Origin: Chitinophagales bacterium
GTDB lineage: Bacteria > Bacteroidota > Bacteroidia > Chitinophagales > S012-47
Assembly (NCBI GenBank): GCA_015487695.1
Contig: WFPF01000010.1
Span: forward strand, 1-39,297
Length of the DNA: 39,297 bases
Direction of reading: 5' to 3'
The position numbers and the translations under genes are program-made. Positions 32,991 through 39,297 of the stretch are shown piece after piece; position 1 is the stretch's first letter, and the number at the start of each line of letters is the position of its first letter. The notes below the pieces were generated by a model. The model ran no database searches. It saw only the letters and a list, made by a program, of their open reading frames with translations, and was not told the DNA's origin.

Positions 32991-34269
32991 GCATCTTGCG
33001 GATGGCTGATACCAGCGTGTCCAGGTCATTCAGGGTCGTATACACATGCGGGGATACGCGCACGCCTTTCACCTCTTCATGATTGATGGCCACCGTGTAG
33101 ATGCGGTAATCGCGGAATAACTCCTTTTGTATATCGGCTGCGCTCATTCCGTCAATGGAAAAGTTGACAATGGCTCCATAAGCGCCCTCCCGGAAGGAGG
33201 TGTTGAATCGAATTCCCTTCATATCCTTTACCCGCGACACCCAGTAATCGCTAAGATAGCGAAGCCGGGCAGCCTTTCTTGCTCCACCGATGCCACGGTG
33301 AAACTCAATGGCATGGCCAATGGCCATTTCGGCCGGGAAAGAACGCGTACCGAGGTGTTCGAATTTTTCAATCTTTTCCTCTTCCCCATCGGGGGCAGCC
33401 AGCAGGGGCCATACATTTTTGATCTTTTCCTTCCTTATGTAGAGCATGCCCGTGCCAAAGGGTGCGCAGAGCCACTTGTGAAGGCTCGTTCCGAAATAAT
33501 CGCACTCCAGCTCATCCATGGTAAAAGGGAAGTGTGCAAAGGTGTGGGCCCCGTCCACGATGACCGGGATTCCATGCTGGCGGCCCAGTTTGCAAACGGC
33601 TTTTACCGGCAGAATCTGTCCGGTGAGGTTGATCATGTGGCAGAGCAGAATGAGCCTGGTTTTAGCGCTTATGGATTTTTCAAAACGTCTCACCAGCTCT
33701 TCTTCATCATCCAGGGGAACCGGCACATGCACTCTCTTTATCTGAATTCCCTCCCGCCTCGCCCGCTGATTGAGGGCATTTTGCATGCTCGGGTAATCCT
33801 GGCTGCTGGTAAGTATCTCGTCTCCCGCTTGCAAGTCGAAGCCGAAAATCAGGTTTTCGAGTGCCTCGGTCGTGTTTCGCTGTATGGCAATTTCTTCGGG
33901 GCTAGCTCCCGCCATTTCGGCAAGCTTGCGTTTGACCGTCAGCCGGCCTTTGTCGACAATGCGCCACATGTAGTAGGCCGGCCCTTCGTTCGACTCCCGG
34001 TTGTAGAGGTCTTGTGCCTGCTGCACCCTGCTGCTTTGCGGACTGACTCCTCCGTTGTTCAGGTTGATGACATTGGGCGATACCGTATAGGCCTCCTGCA
34101 CCAGCCTCCAAAAATCTTCATCGTTTGCTCCGGCTTTGCCTCCCTCGCGGTCGTAATCAAGAATGCGGGAAAGTATGGCGGGTGAGCTTTCGATGTTTAA
34201 TACAGCCGGGACAAAAGGAAGGATACCGGCAGTGCCGAGATGGCGCAGGAATTTTCTTCTCGAAGACAT
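32980..34269 (-). CDS. Class V PLP-dependent aminotransferase/epimerase-like protein with Tat signal
   Basis: The 429-residue protein begins with a twin-arginine signal, SSRRKFLRHLGTAGILPFVPAVL, so a folded enzyme with its cofactor may be moved to the periplasm. The class V fold is seen in NLNNGGVSPQS, the phosphate-binding region IQRNTTEALENLIFG, the cofactor Asp239 in VIVDGAHTFAHFPF and the Schiff-base Lys265 in CDYFGTSLHKWLCAPFGTG. The sequence is of the isopenicillin-N-epimerase-like group. The reaction is not known, and no neighbours hint at a pathway. A hairpin with a minus-strand T run lies 55-86 bases upstream of the start. Confidence 0.88.
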   Translation of the reverse strand: MSSRRKFLRHLGTAGILPFVPAVLNIESSPAILSRILDYDREGGKAGANDEDFWRLVQEAYTVSPNVINLNNGGVSPQSSRVQQAQDLYNRESNEGPAYYMWRIVDKGRLTVKRKLAEMAGASPEEIAIQRNTTEALENLIFGFDLQAGDEILTSSQDYPSMQNALNQRARREGIQIKRVHVPVPLDDEEELVRRFEKSISAKTRLILLCHMINLTGQILPVKAVCKLGRQHGIPVIVDGAHTFAHFPFTMDELECDYFGTSLHKWLCAPFGTGMLYIRKEKIKNVWPLLAAPDGEEEKIEKFEHLGTRSFPAEMAIGHAIEFHRGIGGARKAARLRYLSDYWVSRVKDMKGIRFNTSFREGAYGAIVNFSIDGMSAADIQKELFRDYRIYTVAINHEEVKGVRVSPHVYTTLNDLDTLVSAIRKMLTR

Positions 34270-34323
34270 GGCTTTTTCTTTTCAATTTAGAAAAGATAAA
34301 ATAAAGTGAAACGGGGGAGGACG

Positions 34324-34355
34324 AAAAAGGCCGGGAGTTTCGCTTCCCGGCCTTT
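34324..34355 (-). terminator. Strong hairpin with minus-strand T run upstream of the class V aminotransferase gene
   Basis: AAAGGCCGGGA (34326-34336) pairs perfectly with TCCCGGCCTTT (34345-34355); on the minus strand it runs into TTTTTCG. It may be an attenuator in the leader of the gene at 32980-34269 or the end of a short upstream RNA. The rest of 34270-34526 shows only the patB promoter. Confidence 0.6.
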
Positions 34356-34499
34356 GGGTTTCGCTCTATTAAACGCAATTAATAAGAGAGGAAAAAGTTT
34401 TTCAGAGCCTTATGAGAAACTTTATATAGATAGACTGCCACGCCCGCCTGATGGTTGCAAGAGCGCCCTGATATTTTTCACGATGAGCCGTTTTTCAGG

Positions 34500-34507
34500 T
34501 ACTTTTG
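34500..34507 (+). promoter_or_regulatory. -7 element of the patB promoter
   Basis: TACTTTTG fits TAnnTTTG exactly, 19 bases before the ATG at 34527. The -33 position (TTCA at 34477-34480, in a T-rich stretch) is weak. Confidence 0.55.
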
Positions 34508-34526
34508 TAAGCAGAAATCCCTCCCC

Positions 34527-35693
34527 ATGAAATACCCTTTTGATAAAATCATAGATCGCAGCGGAACCCACAGTGTGAAGTGGGATATGCGCAGTGAGGT
34601 TTTCGGAAGCGACAAGGTCCTGCCTTTTTGGGTTGCCGACATGGAGTTTCTTTCTCCTCCGGCCGTGCAGCGGGCATTGCAGCAAAGAATAAAGCACAAC
34701 TGTTTTGGCTATACACTGATGCCGGAGTCCTACTGGCAGTCCTTTGCCTCCTGGGCCGAAAAAAGGCACCTGTGGAAAGTGGAGCGGGAAAGCCTTCAAT
34801 TTAGTCCGGGTGTGATTCCGGCACTCGATTTTGCCATACAAAGCATAACAAAACCCGGTGACGGGGTCATCATTCAGCCTCCCGTTTACCATCCATTCTA
34901 CAACGTGGTGAAACGCAACCGGAGAAAGCTCCTCCTCAATCCGCTCCGGCTTGATGAGGGACAATATCACATGGATTTTGAGGGGCTCGAAAATTACCTG
35001 AAAGCGGGAGCAAAGGCTATCATTTTATGCAATCCGCATAACCCGGTCGGCAGGGTTTATACCAAACAGGAACTGGAGACCCTCGGGGAATACTGCCTGC
35101 ACTACGGAGCCAAAATCGTTTCGGATGAAATCCATTGGGATATTGTCTACAGCGAAGGGGTTCATGTGCCCGTTTCCGCCCTCGACAAGGATTTGGCTGA
35201 TATTACCATTACCGCCACTTCACCCGGAAAAACATTTAATCTTCAAGGCTTTAATACCGCCTTTGTGGTGATACCCAACAAAAAGCTGAGACAGGGATTT
35301 GAACGGGCGCGTCACCGCAACGGCATTTTTATGAATAATGTGCTGGGTATCACGGCAAGTGAGGCAGCCTATACCGAAGGCGAAGACTGGCTGGATGAAC
35401 TCTTGCCGTACCTGGAAAGCAATTACAGAAAACTGCAAAATTTCATTCGAATGGAAATGCCCGGTGTTGAGCTGATTCAGCCCGAGGGGACCTATGTGGC
35501 GTGGCTCGACTTTCGAATGGTACCCGTGGAGGATATACATCGGTTTATGATTGAAAAAGCCGGAGTGGGAATGAACAACGGACTGGAGTTTGGAGAAGAG
35601 GGGCGTGGATTCTTAAGGTTCAACTTTGCCGCCCCCTGGCCGATGATCGAAAAAGCGCTCCGGCAGATGGCAGCAGCGCTTAAAAGCATCTAA
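34527..35693 (+). CDS. PatB/MalY-family aminotransferase (cystathionine beta-lyase-like)
   Basis: The 388-residue PLP enzyme has fold-type I class I/II features: LPFWVADMEFLSPPAVQRAL, the glycine-poor GYTLMPESYWQSFASW, ILCNPHNPVGRVYTK (about 167-180), cofactor-binding Asp200 in VSDEIHWDIVY and the Schiff-base Lys235 in TATSPGKTFNLQGFNTAF. WVADMDF-like and SDEIHxD motifs mark the MalY/PatB group, which splits C-S bonds of cystathionine or cysteine conjugates. The frame extends to TTG 34455, but the promoter at 34500-34507 lies inside that extension, so ATG 34527 is the start. It converges on the small lipoprotein gene with a gap of 13 bases. Confidence 0.9.
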   Translation: MKYPFDKIIDRSGTHSVKWDMRSEVFGSDKVLPFWVADMEFLSPPAVQRALQQRIKHNCFGYTLMPESYWQSFASWAEKRHLWKVERESLQFSPGVIPALDFAIQSITKPGDGVIIQPPVYHPFYNVVKRNRRKLLLNPLRLDEGQYHMDFEGLENYLKAGAKAIILCNPHNPVGRVYTKQELETLGEYCLHYGAKIVSDEIHWDIVYSEGVHVPVSALDKDLADITITATSPGKTFNLQGFNTAFVVIPNKKLRQGFERARHRNGIFMNNVLGITASEAAYTEGEDWLDELLPYLESNYRKLQNFIRMEMPGVELIQPEGTYVAWLDFRMVPVEDIHRFMIEKAGVGMNNGLEFGEEGRGFLRFNFAAPWPMIEKALRQMAAALKSI

Positions 35694-35706
35694 ATCCCCT
35701 TGATTT

Positions 35707-35883
35707 TTATCTTCTCATCTTTTTGGGGAAAAGGCCCTGGTCTTTCACTTTCTTCCCCGACTTGGCTTTATACTTTCCTGATTTCTGATCGTAGGTGGGG
35801 CACCCCGTCTTTTTACTGCACGATGCAGTGCCAAGAAGGGCAATGGTCAGAAGGAAAAGAAAAATAAATCGCCTGATTGTCAT
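35707..35883 (-). CDS. Small lipoprotein, 58 residues
   Basis: From the ATG at 35883 the product begins MTIRRFIFLFLLTIALLGTASC, a lipoprotein signal with Cys22 in the lipobox, leaving a mature peptide of only 37 residues. The mature part is very basic (KSGKYKAKSGKKVKDQ, ending FPKKMRR) and contains one more Cys in TGCPTYDQ. It is likely a small envelope peptide, perhaps binding the acidic cell surface, but no function is known to me. An upstream ATG at 35943 would put non-signal residues in front and is less likely. Confidence 0.72.
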   Translation of the reverse strand: MTIRRFIFLFLLTIALLGTASCSKKTGCPTYDQKSGKYKAKSGKKVKDQGLFPKKMRR

Positions 35884-35951
35884 AAGATGCACTTCTTCTG
35901 CAAAAATACGCCCCCCGGACAAATGGGAGGAGGATATCTTCACGTACTTGC

Positions 35952-35959
35952 TACATTTG
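35952..35959 (+). promoter_or_regulatory. -7 element of the TlpA-like gene promoter
   Basis: TACATTTG fits TAnnTTTG exactly, 18 bases before the ATG at 35978. No clear -33 element. Confidence 0.45.
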
Positions 35960-35977
35960 TGCCAAATCTGCTACAAA

Positions 35978-37207
35978 ATGAAAAAAATCATCTGGCTTGC
36001 ACTGTGGCTGCCAATGCTGTTTTCGGCATGTCGCCCAAAGGAGAATACGAAATCTCCGATACCTCCGGAGGGTATCTGGCGAGCGGAGATAAGGCTCAAA
36101 GGCGCCTGGCTGCCCTTTAATTTTAACCTGAGCTACTCAGATGGCAGTCCTTTGATGAGCATCAAAAACGGTGAAGAACTCATTGAAGTGCAGGACCTGG
36201 TCATGACGAACGATTCACTGATTATCAAGATGCCGGTTTTTCATTCTGAAATTCATCTGGCTGTGGCAGATGATACCATGCGAGGTGAATGGTGGTATCT
36301 TTCTGCCGGAAGCGATTATCGACTCCCCTTTCGGGCGGTTCACGGGGTAGCATATCGTTTTTTCCCGGATACAGCTCTTCAGGTACCGGCCGTTGATATC
36401 AGTGGAAAATGGAAAGCGGTGTTTCATCCGGGCGATCCTGAACGGGAAAGAGTCAAACTTGGTATTTTTCATCAGAAGGGGAATAAGCTCAAAGGGACTT
36501 TTGACTCTCCCACCGGTGATTACCGTTATCTCGAAGGAGTTGTGAGTGGCGACAGTCTCTATCTTTCCGAATTTGACGGGGCCTTTGCTTATCTTTTTAA
36601 AGCAAAAGTTGGAGACACCATCCGGGGGATTTTATATTCCGGAAGGTCCGGTGTTTATCCATGGATTGCCTTCCGGGACGAAGCGTTTACACTGCCTGAT
36701 CCTGAGAGCATGACCCGGCTCAAACCGGGAGAAGAGCGCATACTCCATACTTTCAGCGACCTGGAGGGGCAGCCGGTCAGTCTCAGTGACGAGCGTTTCA
36801 GGGGAAAGGTGCTTGTGGTGGAAGTAATGGGTACCTGGTGTTCGAACTGTAAAGACGAAGCAAAACTGCTGACCCGACTCTATGAAAAGTACAAGGACAA
36901 AGGCCTGGAAGTGGTTTCGCTGGCCTATGAGCGCAGTGGAGATCTTGACAAGGAAAGAGAAAACATCCTGCGCATGCGCGATAACCTCGGAATTCCATAC
37001 ACAATCCTCTTTGCCGGAAAAATCGGAGAGGCAGAAGCGCAGTTACCCATCGATCGTCTCTACAGTTACCCGACCACTTTCTTCATTGACCGGAGCGGCC
37101 GAATCCGTAAAGTTCACAGCGGATTTAGCGGCCCGGCCACCGGGGAAGCGTATGAGCGAACAGTGCAAAAATTTAATGAAATCATTCAAAACTTACTTGA
37201 AGAGTAA
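35978..37207 (+). CDS. TlpA-like thioredoxin-fold lipoprotein
   Basis: The 409-residue protein has a lipoprotein signal (lipobox LFSAC, Cys18). Residues of about 25-250 are beta-rich with a repeated pattern (GIWRAEIRLKGAWLPFNFNL and later GKWKAVFHPGDPERERVKLG), like lipocalin-type or DUF4369-like front domains. From about 265 there is a TlpA/AhpC-type thioredoxin fold: FSDLEGQPVSLSDERFRGKV, active site GTWCSNCKDEA (Cys288 and Cys291) and the cis-Pro region YSYPTTFFIDRSGRI. It should reduce or transfer disulfides at the membrane. The open frame extends back to 35795 across the small lipoprotein gene, but the signal peptide fixes the start at 35978. Confidence 0.88.
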   Translation: MKKIIWLALWLPMLFSACRPKENTKSPIPPEGIWRAEIRLKGAWLPFNFNLSYSDGSPLMSIKNGEELIEVQDLVMTNDSLIIKMPVFHSEIHLAVADDTMRGEWWYLSAGSDYRLPFRAVHGVAYRFFPDTALQVPAVDISGKWKAVFHPGDPERERVKLGIFHQKGNKLKGTFDSPTGDYRYLEGVVSGDSLYLSEFDGAFAYLFKAKVGDTIRGILYSGRSGVYPWIAFRDEAFTLPDPESMTRLKPGEERILHTFSDLEGQPVSLSDERFRGKVLVVEVMGTWCSNCKDEAKLLTRLYEKYKDKGLEVVSLAYERSGDLDKERENILRMRDNLGIPYTILFAGKIGEAEAQLPIDRLYSYPTTFFIDRSGRIRKVHSGFSGPATGEAYERTVQKFNEIIQNLLEE

Positions 37208-37224
37208 GGCGATCGCATAGAAAG

Positions 37225-37246
37225 AAGCCGACCCGGTGGCCGGCTT
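37225..37246. terminator. Hairpin between two convergent genes
   Basis: AAGCCG-CC (37225-37233) pairs with GG-CGGCTT (37238-37246) around the loop CGGT with one mismatch. No long T run follows on either strand, so termination is uncertain. Confidence 0.35.
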
Positions 37247-37274
37247 ATCCGCTTTTCGCGTCAGGCATTAATCT

Positions 37275-39164
37275 TTATTCCAGGGGAATATTTCCGCCCT
37301 TCGGGTATTTCACGCTGTAGCTGAATCGCACAATCTTGCTGCTGCCCGCGGGAATGTCGAGCACCCATTCCAGATGCCCGTTCTTCGCGTCAAGTTTCGC
37401 TCCGTCCAGCTCCTCAGCGGTGACAACTATTTCGCTGCTGTGTGAGACCGGAATCTGATCCTGAATCACGATGCGAATGGGCTGTTCTTTTTTATTGCGA
37501 ACGCGAATCTCCCAGCCCGTACTTTGTATCTTTTTATTTCCCAGAAAGCGCTTCTTATTGAAGTCCCTGATCTTTTCGCGGCTGACCACCACCGAGGGGT
37601 CTCTGCCAAGCGAGAGGGAAAGTGTGTCACCTGTACTTGCCGGATCAATCACCGTTTTTCCTACGAAAGCTCCTTCAAAGTAGAGGTTTGCTTCCCCGGC
37701 CAGGAGATTGAGGCTATCCCATCCGGTGATTTCGGCTGCGAGAAAAGCATCATTTTCGATTTTCGGAACGGCATAATACAGAAAGCGGGCATCCAGGGAT
37801 GTGCGGGCAATCCGGATCGTGCTGGGTGTGCCTTCGCTGCGGATGGTGTAGCGCTCCCTTACTGCAAATGTGCGGCTGATGCTTTGAGTCCTTTGCTCAA
37901 CCTGTGGCGCAGCAGCCAGGGGCTCGGCCTCTGCATCGGCTCCCGGTCTTCCGGGGGCCATTCCTCCAACCTTTTTGTTCCTCAGCAATTGAGGATGGTC
38001 TTCTACCACAACTTCCTCCAAACCCTTTGTTTGTGGCTGCAGATAAACGGTCATCAATGCATTCTGTAAGGGCATACTCCTTTTTTCATATCCTACAAAA
38101 TAAAATTCCAGGTAACGCGCATTGCGCGGAACTACAAGTTTGAAGTGTCCGTGCACATCCGTCAGGGTGCCAATGGTGCTACCGGCAACGCGCACGGTGA
38201 CATAGGGAATCGCTTCACCGCTGGATGCATCCAAAACATAACCCTCTGCTTCGCCCTTGTTGCTCAGGTATGATCCGCTGTGATAGCTGTAGGGATAGCC
38301 GTTGCGCAGGTCCAGATACCATTTGTCGAGCTCGGGCTTGACGCCTCCGAGAGAGGGATTTCCTGTAGAAAATGTAATGGCTGCGTCTTTCCAGTCTACT
38401 CCCGTTTGCTGGCTGACGTTGGCCTTCCATTCAAGTTCCAGGGGATCGTTGAGCCCCTTGCCCCGAATGTCGTAACTCGGAAACCATGACGCATGATCTA
38501 CCACATATTGCAGGACAAATTCGGCCTGTGGCACGGCTTCCCGGGCCTCGATGCTCACCAGTACTTCGGAGCCGGGTTCCTGCTCCGGATTGAGCAGGGC
38601 ATTGAGCTGGCCCTGATACTTTTGATACTCTTTGTTCAGCTTTTCATTGGCGCGCTTCAGCTCCAGTTGTTTTTTCTTTATTTCAAGCATGCGCGAACGA
38701 TAAAAGGTGGCCGCTTCTTTCAGTCCGCCCACATCTACTCCCGTTTCGCTTCCTCCTATCTTCCTGTTTTCATTCAGCAGGGCTTCTTCGCTGCTGAATA
38801 CCGAAAGCATGGCATTGTTGTCGGCCACTTTGTTCTGAATCTCTTTTACTTTATTCCTCAGCTCTTCGAGGCGGGCATCGGCTTGCTGCTCTTCGAGGAA
38901 ATTGATTTGATGCCGCACCGAAAGAATGGTAAACTTTCCCTTTCCGATGACTTGCAGCGATGCCGGATCAAGATATTGAGAGAGGCCGGTAAATCGAAGC
39001 ACATGTTTGCCGCCGGGAATCTTTGTCTTTGCCGTACGGCTGATTTCGGCCTGATTGAAATAGACAGTCACCGCTTCGATTTTAGAGTCGGTTTTTATGG
39101 CCTCCTCCTGGGAATATCCGAAAAAAGAGAAAAGAAGAAGACTGGCAATAAGGAGATTTTTCAT
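37275..39164 (-). CDS. DUF4139 (MuiA-like) exported protein with inserted carboxypeptidase-regulatory-like domain
   Basis: The 629-residue protein has a signal peptide (KNLLIASLLLFSFFGYSQ), the N-terminal DUF4140-type part (KIEAVTVYFNQAEISRTAK and GKHVLRFTGLSQYLDPASLQV), a coiled coil of about 100 residues (for example KKKQLELKRANEKLNKEYQK), then the DUF4139 barrel (WFPSYDIRGKGLNDPLELEWKANVSQQTGVDWKDAAITFSTG). At about 304-385 an extra domain of the CarboxypepD_reg type interrupts it (AEGYVLDASSGEAIPYVTVR, TDVHGHFKLVVP, LEEVVVEDHPQLL), the same fold found at the N terminus of SusC proteins. DUF4139 resumes to the end. MuiA was linked to mucoidy in Xanthomonas; the role here is unknown. ATG 39164 is used rather than the TTG two codons upstream. 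Confidence 0.86.
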   Translation of the reverse strand: MKNLLIASLLLFSFFGYSQEEAIKTDSKIEAVTVYFNQAEISRTAKTKIPGGKHVLRFTGLSQYLDPASLQVIGKGKFTILSVRHQINFLEEQQADARLEELRNKVKEIQNKVADNNAMLSVFSSEEALLNENRKIGGSETGVDVGGLKEAATFYRSRMLEIKKKQLELKRANEKLNKEYQKYQGQLNALLNPEQEPGSEVLVSIEAREAVPQAEFVLQYVVDHASWFPSYDIRGKGLNDPLELEWKANVSQQTGVDWKDAAITFSTGNPSLGGVKPELDKWYLDLRNGYPYSYHSGSYLSNKGEAEGYVLDASSGEAIPYVTVRVAGSTIGTLTDVHGHFKLVVPRNARYLEFYFVGYEKRSMPLQNALMTVYLQPQTKGLEEVVVEDHPQLLRNKKVGGMAPGRPGADAEAEPLAAAPQVEQRTQSISRTFAVRERYTIRSEGTPSTIRIARTSLDARFLYYAVPKIENDAFLAAEITGWDSLNLLAGEANLYFEGAFVGKTVIDPASTGDTLSLSLGRDPSVVVSREKIRDFNKKRFLGNKKIQSTGWEIRVRNKKEQPIRIVIQDQIPVSHSSEIVVTAEELDGAKLDAKNGHLEWVLDIPAGSSKIVRFSYSVKYPKGGNIPLE

Positions 39165-39181
39165 ATTCAATGGCTTTTGTA

Positions 39182-39189
39182 TAAAGATA
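39182..39189 (-). promoter_or_regulatory. -7-like element of the DUF4139 gene
   Basis: On the minus strand TATCTTTA matches TAnnTTTG in seven of eight positions, 17 bases before the ATG. No -33 element is seen. The remaining bases to 39297 show no other feature. Confidence 0.35.
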
Positions 39190-39297
39190 ATATGCGAAGT
39201 CAGTAATGCCCGCTTTTATACAAGAATTACGCCATGAACAGAATACCCGGTTGCTTATCAGCCTCTTAAAAAGCGTTAAGGTTGAAGAGAAAAAGAG

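Noticed and set aside
34455-34526. N-terminal extension of the PatB-like protein to TTG 34455
   Set aside because: The -7 promoter element lies within it, and the residues do not fit the family; the family start is MKYPFDKIIDR.
35795-35977. N-terminal extension of the TlpA-like protein
   Set aside because: It crosses the small lipoprotein gene and the promoter; the lipoprotein signal begins at 35978.

Overview
The window comes from a member of the Bacteroidota. The evidence is a SusC/SusD outer-membrane nutrient-uptake pair, an F-type ATP synthase a subunit with a long N-terminal extension, the short primary sigma factor typical of the phylum, gliding-motility ABC transporter genes (gldA, gldF, gldG), a PKD protein with a gliding-motility-type C-terminal sorting domain, and repeated promoter elements of the Bacteroidota form TAnnTTTG. 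Genus and species cannot be read from the sequence. Nearly everything on the chromosome segment is housekeeping or envelope biology; there is no prophage, CRISPR array, rRNA or tRNA gene that I can see.

Layout. Bases 1-1979 hold the 3' end of a SusC-like gene, a SusD-like lipoprotein gene and a strong terminator. Bases 1980-2660 have no intact gene but carry in-frame fragments of a decayed IS4-type transposase. Bases 2686-7807 are an ATP synthase operon, atpB-atpE-atpF-atpH-atpA-atpG, with a terminator-like hairpin just after atpE; atpD and atpC are not here. scpB follows. Bases 8382 to about 8817 on the minus strand look like a highly structured untranslated RNA with its own terminator and promoter. 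Then come a C1-type cysteine peptidase, a DUF2911 lipoprotein, a thioredoxin-domain protein, the primary sigma factor gene, a YD-repeat protein, and the operon gldA-gldF-gldG-DUF4340 followed by dnaN.

From 19.6 kb on, genes alternate in strand: a class III aminotransferase, a GSCFA-domain protein, a secreted protein with seven 19-residue repeats, the tiny ribosomal protein gene thx, an M28 peptidase, endonuclease III, a small protein paired with an ECF sigma factor, uvrA, the PKD/sorting-domain protein, diacylglycerol kinase, a TraB/GumN protein, a Tat-exported class V aminotransferase, a PatB/MalY-type C-S lyase, a small lipoprotein, a TlpA-like lipoprotein and a DUF4139 protein. Most convergent pairs here touch or overlap at their 3' ends.

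How it works together. The primary sigma factor encoded at 12.1 kb should read the TAnnTTTG promoters found in front of atpB, the peptidase gene, gldA, dnaN, thx, patB and the TlpA-like gene; in these the promoter lies only 17-25 bases from the start codon. The most interesting item is the unidentified structured RNA at 8.4-8.8 kb. Next are the possible attenuator after atpE, the 19-residue repeat protein and the ECF sigma/small-protein module.
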